64,000 nucleotides of DNA, from assembly GCF_017744115.1 (NCBI RefSeq), contig NZ_JAGHQW010000004.1, positions 62,001 to 126,000 of the forward strand, in the 5' to 3' direction. The stretch is from Salinisphaera sp. G21_0 (GTDB taxonomy: Bacteria; Pseudomonadota; Gammaproteobacteria; Pseudomonadales; Endozoicomonadaceae). Numbering within the stretch: the stretch's first letter is position 1; each line of letters opens with the position of its first letter. The position numbers were made by a program, and so were the translations under genes. The notes under the pieces were generated by a model, which saw only the letters and a program-made list of their open reading frames with translations, ran no database searches and was not told where the DNA came from. Shown here one piece after another: positions 9,554 through 18,225 of the stretch.

Positions 9554-10738
9554 CTATGTCTGGGCGTCATGGTGTGGTTCTTCTTTTTGGCGTGCGTTCA
9601 GGCCATCAGCATCAAACAACACCAGATCATGGGGAATAATGTTCAGTTGAACGTTGGCATTCCCGGCTACCGGATTTGCATGCTCGGCCACCAGCTGATA
9701 GCTCCCCTGGCAACAGTCCAGATGAATCTCGCTGCGTATACTTTTTCCCATAAACTGCTGCCGGGTGATGGTTGCCTGTGGAAAAGTATCGGTAGAGGCC
9801 TGAGTCAGTGAGCCTTCAGATTTATCCACAGCCGAGAGGGCAACCATCTGTGGCCGGATAAATAACTCAAGACTTGTCCCTGCTTTTTCCACAGAGAGCG
9901 GTTGGGTGGATGCCACAACGCCTAACGGGGTGCTTACATGAAACTCATCTTCAATGGTGGCCGGCAGAACGTTTCCGGCACCCATAAAGTCGGCAATAAA
10001 ACGGTTGTCAGGGGAGTGATAGATATCGAAGGCCGTCCCCTGCTGCATGATTCTGCCCTGCCCCATGACGGCAATGGTATCCGCAAAAGCAAAACCTTCT
10101 TCACGGCTGTGGGTCACAAACAGTCCGGCGACTTTTTGTTGCTTCAGGATATCCCGTATTTCCCTGACCAGATGCTGGCGGACCTGGCTGTCGATATTGG
10201 AAAACGGCTCATCCAGCAACAGAATGGAAGGCTCGTTGGCCAGTGCCCTGGCGATGGCCACCCGTTGTTGCTGTCCTCCGGACAGTTCGTGTGGATAGCG
10301 CTGGTCAAGACCATAAAGGTTCACCAGTTGCAGCATATCCTGAACCCGCTGCCTGACCTGTTCGGAGGTCTGTTTGTTCTGGCCGAAGGCACCCTTAAGT
10401 CCAAAACTGATGTTGTCAAACACCGTCAGGTGGGGAAACAGGGCATAATCCTGAAAGATCATGCCGATGCCCCGCTGCTCTGGCGGCATTACTCTGGCAG
10501 CAGAGCTGACTTCCCTGCCATGCAGCTCAATGGTGCCGGATACCGGTTGAATCAAACCGGCGATCGCTTTTAATAAGGTCGACTTACCACAGCCACTGCG
10601 ACCCAGAAGGCAAACAATTTCACCATCCTCAATGGCCAGGTTTACCCCGGACAGGACCAGATGATCGGCAGTGGCGCTGCTTTTTCTGGCAGACCGATCA
10701 TAAGCACAGGCAAGTTCAGTGATGTTCAGGGCACTCAT
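9554..10738 (-). CDS. fbpC: Ferric-iron ABC transporter ATP-binding protein FbpC
   Basis: ATPase of an FbpABC-type Fe(III) importer at the inner membrane. Walker A is GRSGCGKST (residues 46-54), the Q-loop region is GMIFQDYALFPHLT, the signature is LSGGQQQR, Walker B is ILLLDEP, and the switch histidine is in VTHSREE. A TOBE-like C-terminal domain brings it to 394 residues, as in FbpC/PotA-type ATPases. It overlaps fbpB by 4 bp. The operon reads fbpA-fbpB-fbpC on the minus strand, and substrate identity comes from the binding protein. Confidence 0.9.
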   Translation of the reverse strand: MSALNITELACAYDRSARKSSATADHLVLSGVNLAIEDGEIVCLLGRSGCGKSTLLKAIAGLIQPVSGTIELHGREVSSAARVMPPEQRGIGMIFQDYALFPHLTVFDNISFGLKGAFGQNKQTSEQVRQRVQDMLQLVNLYGLDQRYPHELSGGQQQRVAIARALANEPSILLLDEPFSNIDSQVRQHLVREIRDILKQQKVAGLFVTHSREEGFAFADTIAVMGQGRIMQQGTAFDIYHSPDNRFIADFMGAGNVLPATIEDEFHVSTPLGVVASTQPLSVEKAGTSLELFIRPQMVALSAVDKSEGSLTQASTDTFPQATITRQQFMGKSIRSEIHLDCCQGSYQLVAEHANPVAGNANVQLNIIPHDLVLFDADGLNARQKEEPHHDAQT

Positions 10739-12372
10739 TGCTGTTCCTGTCTCTCCAGAGAGCGATTAAGCATAATCAGGGGAACCAATCCTACCAGAAC
10801 CAGCACCAATGCGGCAGGTGCCGCATATTCCAGCTGCTCATCAGAGACGTATTGGAATACCCGGGTGGCCAGTGTTTCAAAATTAAAGGGCCGCAGTAGC
10901 AGTGTGGCAGGCAGCTCTTTCATACCCTCAATAAATACCAGCAGCAGCCCTGCCAGCATGCCTTTACGAATTAACGGCAGATGCACACGCTTGACCATTT
11001 CCTGGGGGCTACATCCCAGGGTTCGGCTGGCCATATCCAGTGAAGGAGACACTCGCCCAAGACTGGACTCAACGCTGCCAACAGCAACGGCGGAGAAACG
11101 CACCACGTAGGCAAACACCAGGGTAATGGCAGAGCCGCTGAAAATAAGCCCAATCGGTGACTGGTGCCAGTGAATCAGCAGTTCGTTGAGCAAATTATCC
11201 GAGAGCGTCAGAGGGATCAGTACTCCAATGGCCAGAACATTGCCCGGCAGGGCATAACCGGTGGAGGCCAGGCGAGCAGGGATACGGGAAAAGCTCGTGC
11301 GCTGTAAACGCTGATAAACACCGAGGAACAAGGCTATAAAGCAGGCAATTGCAGCTGCGGAACCGGAAACCACCAGGCTGTTGATACCGTATTCAAACAG
11401 CGCACTGCTCCATGACTCGTCGAAATAGGCAATCAGGTACTCCACCAGCACCAGTGATGGCAACAAAAAGCCCAGAATAACCAACATCCAGCACCAGCCG
11501 ATAGCCAGCCATTTTGACCAGCCGGAAAGCTCGATCAACTCCCGCTGCTCCTGTCCGGTATTTTTCTGGTAGAGCTGCTGTTTACGACGGCTGTATTTTT
11601 CCATGCTGATCAACAACATGACCACCAGCAACATCATGGCCGAGATTTTTGCCGCCGCATTCAGGCTGCCATAACCAAGCCAGGTGTCGTATACCGCCGT
11701 GGTTAATGTGGGCACGGAAAAATAGCTTACCGTGGCAAAATCACCCAGGGCTTCCATGCCCATAAGCGCCAGACCGGTAATGATGGCGGGACGGGCCATG
11801 GGCAGGGTTACCCGGAAAAAGCTGTGCAGTGGTGAGCAACCTAACAGTCGGCTGGCCAGGGTCTGGCTTTTCGATTGCTCAAGAAACGCGGTTCTTGCCA
11901 GCAGATACAGATAGGGATAAAGCACCAGGGCAAGCACAATAATTGCGCCGCCCAGGCTACGTATTTCCGGGAAGGAATAGTCTGCTGCTGACGTCCACCC
12001 CGTGAGCGCTCTGAGAAAACGCTGCACTGGTCCGGCAAATTCCAGCAGGTCGGTATAGATATAAGCAATAACGTAGGATGGCATGGCCAGTGGTAATACC
12101 AGTAACCACTGGAGTTGATCTCTTGCCGGAATCCGGGCATTGGCCATCACCCAGGCAGCAGGGATCGCCAGAACAGCCCCAAGTCCCCCTACCCCGAGAA
12201 TCAGAAGAACACTGTTTACTATGTAGGTGGTTAGTACAGTATCCCAAAGATGATCAAATAACTCACCGGCAGGGGCGAGAGCCTCCAGGACCAGGGCGAT
12301 AACAGGGGAAAAAAGTAAAAGGGCCAGCAGCCAGCTGCCAGCCCTCCAGTAGGTTGGTAAGTTGTGATTCAT
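10735..12372 (-). CDS. fbpB: Ferric-iron ABC transporter permease FbpB (fused double permease)
   Basis: Inner-membrane permease of 545 residues made of two tandem BPD_transp_1 halves, each with about six helices, as in FbpB/SfuB/HitB. EAA-loop sequences are visible in both halves (ASRLLGCSPLHSFFRVTLPMA near residue 180 and ASRTLGCSPQEMVKRVHLP near 450). It starts with an ATG 16 bp after the end of fbpA and overlaps fbpC. Its role is moving periplasmic Fe(III), delivered by FbpA, across the membrane. It is a normal family member. Confidence 0.9.
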   Translation of the reverse strand: MNHNLPTYWRAGSWLLALLLFSPVIALVLEALAPAGELFDHLWDTVLTTYIVNSVLLILGVGGLGAVLAIPAAWVMANARIPARDQLQWLLVLPLAMPSYVIAYIYTDLLEFAGPVQRFLRALTGWTSAADYSFPEIRSLGGAIIVLALVLYPYLYLLARTAFLEQSKSQTLASRLLGCSPLHSFFRVTLPMARPAIITGLALMGMEALGDFATVSYFSVPTLTTAVYDTWLGYGSLNAAAKISAMMLLVVMLLISMEKYSRRKQQLYQKNTGQEQRELIELSGWSKWLAIGWCWMLVILGFLLPSLVLVEYLIAYFDESWSSALFEYGINSLVVSGSAAAIACFIALFLGVYQRLQRTSFSRIPARLASTGYALPGNVLAIGVLIPLTLSDNLLNELLIHWHQSPIGLIFSGSAITLVFAYVVRFSAVAVGSVESSLGRVSPSLDMASRTLGCSPQEMVKRVHLPLIRKGMLAGLLLVFIEGMKELPATLLLRPFNFETLATRVFQYVSDEQLEYAAPAALVLVLVGLVPLIMLNRSLERQEQQ

Positions 12373-12388
12373 GTACTAATGACAAGAT

Positions 12389-13399
12389 CTAAAGATCAAA
12401 TTTTACTTCGTCCAGAAGACGTTGAGCCTTGGTTCGGTTGGCTGCAATGTCTGAAATAGGCAGTGGATCCGCCTTGAATTCTCCCCATGCAGCCACGGTG
12501 TCAGACACTGGAACTTTCGGGTTGACCGGATATTCCATATTGTCCCGGGCATAAATGGACTGAGCCTCTTCGCTGGCCAGGTACTCCATCAGCCTGAGGG
12601 CATTATCCTTATTCGGTGCATACTTTGCCATCACCATACCACTGATGTTGACATGGGAACCCACCGTCTTCTGGTTCGGGAAGTTAATATAAACGGCGTC
12701 AGCCCAGGCTTTCTGATCATCATTCTCCATCATCTTGCCAAAGTAGTAGCTGTTGCCCAGAGAGACATCACAAACCCCCTCTTTGATCGCTTTGACCTGG
12801 GCCCGGTCATTCCCCTGTGGGCGACGGGCCAGGTTGGCTTTTACCCCTTCCAGCCACAGTCTGGTTTGTGCTTCACCGTTATGGGCAATCATCGAGGCGA
12901 CCAGGCCAATGTTGTAGGGGTGCTTGCCACTGCGAGTACAGATCTTGCCTTTGAACTTGCTGCTGGCCAAGTCTTCATAGTTGATATCAACGGGCTTGTC
13001 GCTGCGCTTGGAGCTGTAAATATTACGCACCCGCATGGTTAATGAGTACCACTGGTTATCCGGATCCCTTAAGTGCACAGGGATGTTCTCATTAATGGTT
13101 TTACTGTTCACGGGTTGCACCAGTTGGCGATCAACCAGGTCAAAAAGACTGATCATATCGGAAGTCAGTACGACATCTGCCGGACTGAATTTACCTTCCC
13201 GCTCAATACGCTCCTCCAGACCTTTCTTGGCAAACACCACGTTAACCTTGACGCCCGTTTCCTTTTCAAAGTCTTTCAGCATGGGCTCAATTAGAAAAGG
13301 CTGACGGTAAGAGTAGATATTGACCTCTTCGGCAGCCTGGGCCAGCAAAGAAGAACAGGAAATCGCAATAGCGGAAGTAATAGAGAGGAGTTTTTTCAT
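12389..13399 (-). CDS. fbpA: Periplasmic Fe(III)-binding protein FbpA (FutA/IdiA type)
   Basis: Extracellular solute-binding protein of 336 residues. A clear signal peptide ends at about residue 22 (LLAQAAEE). The paired tyrosines at 218-219 in GNSYYFG are the hallmark iron ligands of FbpA/FutA/IdiA proteins, and the mature N-terminus has the related IYSYRQ segment. It is the first gene of fbpABC. A partial Fur box sits 14-28 bp upstream of its start. It binds ferric iron in the periplasm and delivers it to FbpB. The neighbouring siderophore operon suggests heavy investment in iron. Confidence 0.9.
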   Translation of the reverse strand: MKKLLSITSAIAISCSSLLAQAAEEVNIYSYRQPFLIEPMLKDFEKETGVKVNVVFAKKGLEERIEREGKFSPADVVLTSDMISLFDLVDRQLVQPVNSKTINENIPVHLRDPDNQWYSLTMRVRNIYSSKRSDKPVDINYEDLASSKFKGKICTRSGKHPYNIGLVASMIAHNGEAQTRLWLEGVKANLARRPQGNDRAQVKAIKEGVCDVSLGNSYYFGKMMENDDQKAWADAVYINFPNQKTVGSHVNISGMVMAKYAPNKDNALRLMEYLASEEAQSIYARDNMEYPVNPKVPVSDTVAAWGEFKADPLPISDIAANRTKAQRLLDEVKFDL

Positions 13400-13412
13400 A
13401 GCAGTCTGTAAA

Positions 13413-13427
13413 CAAGAATTATTATCG
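13413..13427. promoter_or_regulatory. Candidate Fur box upstream of fbpA
   Basis: CAAGAATTATTATCG matches 10 of 14 specified positions of the Fur 7-1-7 consensus, and the ATTATC half is intact. Its place just upstream of an iron transporter gene supports it. The left half is poor. Confidence 0.5.
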
Positions 13428-13476
13428 TTTGCGAATTGTACTTATTTTCCCTGACTTCGCAACTGCTTTATTGCCC

Positions 13477-13870
13477 TGTGGATAAATTCAATGGCGATAA
13501 ATCCACTGATTACCCGGTAGATCCCATAACCGCTGGCTGTCAGGCAAAGTACCCGGGCATTATGGAAATGTGGAAATATACACAGACAAGCTATGAACAA
13601 CGCAGGGAATAACCCTTTGATAAAATTGCCCTGTGGATAAGGCCATTTTTTTCCACAGTTTAATGACAGGTTAACTAAACCTTACGCCCAACAATACAAC
13701 AGGGTTGTTCAATCTATAAGATATTGAAAATAAAGATCTTTATCTGTTTATCCACAGATTTTATCAACACCAATATCAATAAAAAAAATAAGATAACATT
13801 AAGAAACAGCTATTCGCTGTTATTACTGTTGTTTACCTGGAAGAACTTCGTCGTTTGATAAGAAAAAAAC
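13477..13870. other. Candidate chromosomal replication origin (oriC): DnaA-box cluster beside mnmG
   Basis: Three perfect DnaA boxes (TTATCCACA) lie at 13477-13485 (-), 13632-13640 (-) and 13748-13756 (+). Three one-mismatch boxes lie at 13576-13584, 13649-13657 and 13761-13769 (+). An AT-rich stretch at about 13718-13810 and 13855-13875 lies on the mnmG side, where E. coli has its unwinding element. The E. coli and Vibrio oriC also abut mnmG. The 666-bp region 13400-14065 has no convincing gene. Nearby genes such as polA, cox, rho and mnmG are origin-proximal in related bacteria. GC skew was not computed, and dnaA/dnaN are not in the window. Confidence 0.6.
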
Positions 13871-14021
13871 AAACTTTTTGGGCAGATCTGCTGGCTGTGA
13901 GTAAAATTACGTGACCGGTTGCCACTCACGCCCGTTATGCAGGCTTTGTCATTGGGCTGGCACTGCGAAGTCTTCAGATCACGCTTATCCAATGATGGGT
14001 CACAGCACTGGCTAACCGGTG

Positions 14022-14027
14022 TATAAT
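14022..14027 (+). promoter_or_regulatory. Likely -10 element of the mnmG promoter
   Basis: A perfect TATAAT lies 39 bp before the mnmG start. A -35-like GTCACA (13999-14004) lies at 17-bp spacing and matches 4 of 6 bases of TTGACA. Confidence 0.45.
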
Positions 14028-14065
14028 TGCTAGCCTTATCTTCTCTTGATATCAGGTGACAGACG

Positions 14066-15952
14066 TTGGCAGTGGATTTCCCAAAACAATTTGATGTGAT
14101 TGTGATCGGTGGTGGTCATGCCGGTACGGAGGCCGCCCTGGCGGCAGCACGTATGGGCGTTAAAACATTGTTGTTGACCCATAACATCGAAACTCTGGGG
14201 ATGATGTCCTGTAATCCGGCCATTGGCGGGATCGGTAAAAGTCATCTGGTCAAAGAGGTGGATGCCCTTGGCGGTGCCATGGCAACAGCGACGGATCTTG
14301 CCGGTATCCAGTTCCGGGTGCTCAATGGCAGAAAAGGTCCGGCGGTCAGGGCTACCCGGGCACAGGCTGACCGGGCGCTTTACAAGGCCGCGATTCGTTC
14401 GATTCTGGAAAACCAGGAGAACCTGTGGATATTTCAGCAGTCTGCGGATGATCTGGTGGTTGATGACAACACCAGCCAGGTTCGTGGTGTCGTAACCAAC
14501 ATGGGCGTTCGTTTTTTTGCCGCAAACGTTGTTCTGACCGCAGGTACTTTCCTGGGTGGTCGGATTCACATTGGTCTGGAAAACCACAGCGGTGGCCGGG
14601 CCGGTGATCCGCCATCCATTGCCCTGGCCAACCGGCTGAGAGAACTGCCTCTGGATGTTCGACGCCTGAAAACAGGGACGCCTGCCCGTATTGATGCCCG
14701 AAGTGTGGATTTTTCCGTGATGGAAGCACAACCGGGGGATACGCCGATGCCGGTGATGTCTTACCTTGGCACGGTTGAGCAGCACCCTGAACAGGTGTCC
14801 TGTTATATCACCCATACCAATGAGCGTACCCACGAGATCATCCGTGGAGGGCTGGATCGTTCACCCATGTTTACCGGGGTTATTGAAGGGATCGGTCCGA
14901 GGTATTGCCCATCCATTGAGGATAAAATTACCCGGTTTGCGGATAAAACCTCCCATCAGGTCTTTCTGGAGCCGGAAGGGTTATCCACCCATGAGCTGTA
15001 TCCCAATGGCATCTCGACGAGTTTGCCCTTTGATGTGCAGATCAACCTGATCCAATCCATTCGAGGCTTGGAAAATGCCCATATTACCCGTCCCGGTTAC
15101 GCCATTGAGTACGATTACTTTGACCCCAGAGGACTGAAGTACTCCCTGGAAACCAAGGCCATTGGAGGCTTGTTCTTTGCCGGTCAAATCAACGGGACCA
15201 CCGGCTATGAAGAAGCGGCGGCACAGGGGCTGTTGGCGGGTATGAATGCGGCGCTCAGGGCGCAGGATAAAGAATCCTGGTGCCCACGTCGTGACGAAGC
15301 TTACATCGGTGTGCTGGTGGATGACCTGATTACCAATGGCACCAGTGAGCCCTACCGGATGTTTACCAGCCGGGCAGAATACCGGTTGATCCTGCGGGAA
15401 GATAACGCCGACCTGCGTCTGACCGAGAAAGGCCGAGAGCTGGGGCTGGTGGATGATCAACGGTGGATGGCATTCAGTGACAAGAAAGAACGTATTGAGA
15501 AGGAGTCTGAGCGCCTCAGGGCGGCGTTTGTCCATCCCGGTAATGATGCTGCCCGTACCCTGGAAAATAAGCTCAGCAAACCTTTAAGCCGTGAATACAG
15601 CCTTCTGGAACTGCTGCGTCGCCCGGAACTGACCTATAACGATGTGGCCGGACTGGTGGGAGACGCTGAAACCCATGATCAGGTCGCGGAACAGGTGGAG
15701 ATACAGACCAAGTATCAGGGCTATATTGACCGTCAGACCGAAGAGATAGACCGTATGCGACGTTATGAGAACACACGCATACCACAGGCGCTGGACTACA
15801 CATTGATCGAAGGGCTTTCCAACGAGCTGAAGCAAAAGCTGACTGATGCCCGTCCGGAGACACTGGGCCGCGCTTCCCGTATCCAGGGGATGACGCCTGC
15901 TGCTGTATCTCTATTGCTGGTTTATATGAAAAAGCGCTCTATGGCTGCTTAA
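14066..15952 (+). CDS. mnmG: tRNA uridine-5-carboxymethylaminomethyl modification enzyme MnmG (GidA)
   Basis: FAD protein that, with MnmE, makes the cmnm5/mnm5 modification of U34 in tRNAs. The N-terminal FAD motif [19 protein letters not shown] and the conserved [20 protein letters not shown] segment are plain, and the 628 residues match E. coli (629). It starts with TTG: AGGTGA at 14054-14059 gives 6-nt spacing to TTG 14066, and an in-frame stop overlaps that Shine-Dalgarno; GTG 14072 is the only near alternative. It is transcribed away from the candidate oriC. In many gammaproteobacteria rsmG follows; here the next gene is an oppositely oriented ArsR-type regulator. Confidence 0.95.
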   Translation: MAVDFPKQFDVIVIGGGHAGTEAALAAARMGVKTLLLTHNIETLGMMSCNPAIGGIGKSHLVKEVDALGGAMATATDLAGIQFRVLNGRKGPAVRATRAQADRALYKAAIRSILENQENLWIFQQSADDLVVDDNTSQVRGVVTNMGVRFFAANVVLTAGTFLGGRIHIGLENHSGGRAGDPPSIALANRLRELPLDVRRLKTGTPARIDARSVDFSVMEAQPGDTPMPVMSYLGTVEQHPEQVSCYITHTNERTHEIIRGGLDRSPMFTGVIEGIGPRYCPSIEDKITRFADKTSHQVFLEPEGLSTHELYPNGISTSLPFDVQINLIQSIRGLENAHITRPGYAIEYDYFDPRGLKYSLETKAIGGLFFAGQINGTTGYEEAAAQGLLAGMNAALRAQDKESWCPRRDEAYIGVLVDDLITNGTSEPYRMFTSRAEYRLILREDNADLRLTEKGRELGLVDDQRWMAFSDKKERIEKESERLRAAFVHPGNDAARTLENKLSKPLSREYSLLELLRRPELTYNDVAGLVGDAETHDQVAEQVEIQTKYQGYIDRQTEEIDRMRRYENTRIPQALDYTLIEGLSNELKQKLTDARPETLGRASRIQGMTPAAVSLLLVYMKKRSMAA

Positions 15953-15959
15953 TGATCCA

Positions 15960-15993
15960 GTTACCAGTGCCTGATCCATCAGGCACTGGTAAC
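15960..15993. terminator. Bidirectional hairpin between mnmG and the ArsR-type gene
   Basis: A perfect 16-bp stem with arms GTTACCAGTGCCTGAT and ATCAGGCACTGGTAAC and a 2-base centre lies right after the mnmG stop, between convergent genes. No long T-tract follows, so it may act as an mRNA end stabiliser or a bidirectional terminator. Confidence 0.65.
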
Positions 15994-16006
15994 TTACCCC
16001 ACCTGA

Positions 16007-16321
16007 TTACGTTGACTCATCCACACAACACTCCTCGCTGAGAAACCCCATGACCTCATTGAAGGTGGCGAACTGGGGAATGCAATACAGTGTCCTGCCA
16101 TCCCGCTTCTGCTTAACCAGCCCCACAGAGACCAGGGCTGAAATATGGTGGGAAAGCGTTGAACCGGGAATGTCCAGCTCTTTTTGCAGGGCCCCCACCG
16201 GCACACCCTGATGGCCAGACCTGACCAGACGTTTGTAGATTCCAAGTCGTGAAGGGTGACCCAACTCTTTCAGAGCCTTGGCGCAGGTATCTAGATCCAT
16301 GGTAGAAAACTTATGCGGCAA
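16007..16321 (-). CDS. ArsR/SmtB-family winged-helix transcriptional regulator
   Basis: 104 residues with an ArsR-type winged helix. LKELGHPSRLGIYKRLV forms the first helices, GSTLSHHISALVSVGLV the recognition helix and wing start, and KRDGRTLYCIP the beta-wing. The C-terminus carries a vicinal cysteine pair (EECCVDES), which could sense metal, arsenic or thiol stress; the classical CVC motif in helix 3 is absent. No obvious partner gene is adjacent: the MarC-family gene upstream runs the same way, about 90 bp apart. The target is unknown. Confidence 0.85.
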   Translation of the reverse strand: MPHKFSTMDLDTCAKALKELGHPSRLGIYKRLVRSGHQGVPVGALQKELDIPGSTLSHHISALVSVGLVKQKRDGRTLYCIPQFATFNEVMGFLSEECCVDEST

Positions 16322-16412
16322 ATAGTTCGATGATAGTGGAAATATGTTGAGTTTGTACAGGAACTGCTTCCGGTTTATTGATTGTTTTCAGGAAGCAGTC
16401 AGTAAGTATTTA

Positions 16413-17003
16413 CTAAGCAGAATAGTGAGCAATACCATCCATAAACATCTGCACCGAGAGCATCACCAGGATCATCCCCATCAGCCGCTCAATGGCAAAT
16501 ATGCCCCGACTACCCAGTAGTTTCATAATTTTACCCGACATCATCAGAATGGCGGCGCTCAATGCCCAGGAGATAAAAACGGCCATGGCCAGTGGCCACT
16601 GATTTCCCGGATGCTGGCTGGAGACCAGCATCAGCGTTGCCAGAATGGATGGGCCAGCAATCAGGGGAATCGCCAGGGGAACAATAAATGGTTCACCGTC
16701 TGGCGTACTGCCCATGATGCCGCCCCCCCGGCTGGATGGGAAAATCATGCGAATGGCGATGATAAACAGGATAATCGCACCGGCAATACTCACCGATTCC
16801 TGCTTCAAATGCAGTGAGAGGAGCAGGTATTTTCCGGCAAAAAGAAAGATCAGAAGAATAACCAGGGCTATCAGCAGCTCTCTGATAAGAACCTTGCTAC
16901 GCCTCTCTTCAGGTACCCCTTTCAGAATTGAGATAAAGACGGGCATATTGCCCAAAGGATCCATGATCAGGAATAGCAGTATTACGGTTGAATAAATGTC
17001 CAT
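16413..17003 (-). CDS. MarC-family integral membrane protein (YhgN-like)
   Basis: A six-helix MarC/UPF0056 membrane protein. The sequence tracks E. coli YhgN closely: LIMDPLGNMPVFISILK near the start, RELLIALVILLIFLFAGK, and the GEPFIVPLAIPLIAGPSILATLML segment in the middle. I place the start at the internal ATG 17003, giving 196 residues as in YhgN; the longer frame from 17048 has a Shine-Dalgarno too close to its ATG and adds a non-conserved tail. The transport function of this family is not established. Confidence 0.85.
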   Translation of the reverse strand: MDIYSTVILLFLIMDPLGNMPVFISILKGVPEERRSKVLIRELLIALVILLIFLFAGKYLLLSLHLKQESVSIAGAIILFIIAIRMIFPSSRGGGIMGSTPDGEPFIVPLAIPLIAGPSILATLMLVSSQHPGNQWPLAMAVFISWALSAAILMMSGKIMKLLGSRGIFAIERLMGMILVMLSVQMFMDGIAHYSA

Positions 17004-17096
17004 GTAGAAAAGGCCAGCTGTGTTTATCAGGGCGCGCTTATAACACATTCACCAGAGGCATAGATAGGCCTCCGGTGTGATATGCAGCGCAATAAA

Positions 17097-17327
17097 TCAG
17101 CCTAAGACTCTTTGGCGGGCAAGGATAGTCAGTAGACGGGAATCGTTGCTCCTGCCATCACCATTGCCATCAAGATCAATGATTTCTTCCAACTGGAGCT
17201 TGGTGTGGTGCAAATCGGCGGCTTTCCTGGCTTCCCTTAATTGAGCGTCGTCTAATGCCGCATCGGCTATCTCGGCTTGTCTATAGATAGGGTTGTTTTC
17301 CTGGCTCACATTGTAAAGTTGGCTCAT
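17097..17327 (-). CDS. Small uncharacterised protein with an EF-hand-like acidic loop
   Basis: 76 residues, not recognised. AAAGGAA lies just before the ATG, supporting expression. The protein is charged and mostly helical, with no signal peptide or membrane segment. The segment DLDGNGDGRSND resembles a calcium-binding loop of EF-hand/dockerin type, with acidic or amide residues at loop positions 1, 3, 5, 7 and 12. A single loop of this kind is weak evidence. It stands alone between a MarC-family gene and a carbonic-anhydrase-like gene. Confidence 0.55.
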   Translation of the reverse strand: MSQLYNVSQENNPIYRQAEIADAALDDAQLREARKAADLHHTKLQLEEIIDLDGNGDGRSNDSRLLTILARQRVLG

Positions 17328-17515
17328 ATTAAATTCCTTTTCTCAGTGCTTGAAAACAGTCATAGCTTGTATTGATAAATTCAGATTAGTTATGACCAGT
17401 CTGAGCGTCATTTCTACTTTAGTCATAAGGATGATTAAAAAATGCAGGGAGAGTAATTAACGTTATGATTTTTAAGTGGTATTAAGGACTGGCTCAAGGG
17501 CTGGATTCAGCCCTT

Positions 17516-18085
17516 CTACTGTTTATCAAGAGCCTGTTTATCAAGAGCCTGATTTTCAAGATAGCTATCTTTCAGCTTGACATAGTTCCCAGCGGTGTAT
17601 TGGAAGAAACTGCGTTCTTTTTCCGACAGTTCCCGTGTTTTTTGGGCCGGGTTTCCCTTGTAGACAAAGCCACTCTCAAGACGCTTGCCAGGCGGTACCA
17701 GACAACCGGCTGCGACAATGACTTCCTCTTCCACCACGGCACCATCCAGAATAATGGCACCAATACCAATCAGACACCGGTTATTGATGGTACAACCATG
17801 CAAAACCGCTTTATGCCCTACCGTTACATCATCACCAATGGTCAATGGATGGCCATCCGGGTTGTAATCACTGGCATGGGTAATGTGCAGAACGGAACCG
17901 TCCTGTATGCTGGTTCTGTCGCCAATACGGATTGAATGCATATCGCCACGAATCACCGCCGTTGGCCATACAGAGCTGTCATTCCCGATCGTGACATCGC
18001 CAAGCACAACTGAACTCTCGTCGATATAGACCCTTTCGCCAAGAACTGGCATTTTATGATTGAAGCTTCGGATGGCTTGACTCAT
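17516..18085 (-). CDS. yrdA: Gamma-carbonic-anhydrase-like hexapeptide protein (YrdA family)
   Basis: Left-handed beta-helix protein built of hexapeptide repeats (VVLGDVTIGNDSSVWP, IRIGDRTSIQDGSVLHITH, LTIGDDVTVGHKAVLHGC). The histidines in LHITH and VGHKAVLHGC are at the positions that bind metal in gamma-carbonic anhydrases and YrdA/CaiE-like proteins; enzyme activity is not assured. The start is set at ATG 18085 because GGAG lies 9 bp upstream and homologues begin there; the frame extends to 18202. The extreme C-terminus carries a tandem repeat, QALDKQALDKQ, from a 15-bp direct duplication at 17521-17550. It is divergent from prlC. Confidence 0.85.
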   Translation of the reverse strand: MSQAIRSFNHKMPVLGERVYIDESSVVLGDVTIGNDSSVWPTAVIRGDMHSIRIGDRTSIQDGSVLHITHASDYNPDGHPLTIGDDVTVGHKAVLHGCTINNRCLIGIGAIILDGAVVEEEVIVAAGCLVPPGKRLESGFVYKGNPAQKTRELSEKERSFFQYTAGNYVKLKDSYLENQALDKQALDKQ

Positions 18086-18225
18086 TGAGCAGGGCTCCTC
18101 TGGTGTTTCTGCCTCAGTGGATGCAAATAATGGGTAGTGCATTGACCGGATTCTGCTTGAATTCACCGGGTGACGCACCCATCTATTACCAATAATTACC
18201 ATGAAAAAGTATAGAGAGCTGTCTT

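Noticed and set aside
9829-9837. TTATCCACA DnaA box inside fbpC
   Set aside because: Single box within coding sequence; no cluster around it.
9938-10573. 211-codon plus-strand frame across fbpC
   Set aside because: Lies wholly antisense to the FbpC ATPase with all ABC motifs; no Shine-Dalgarno or family.
14036-14833. Long minus-strand frame across mnmG
   Set aside because: Antisense to an unmistakable MnmG; composition is that of a shadow frame.
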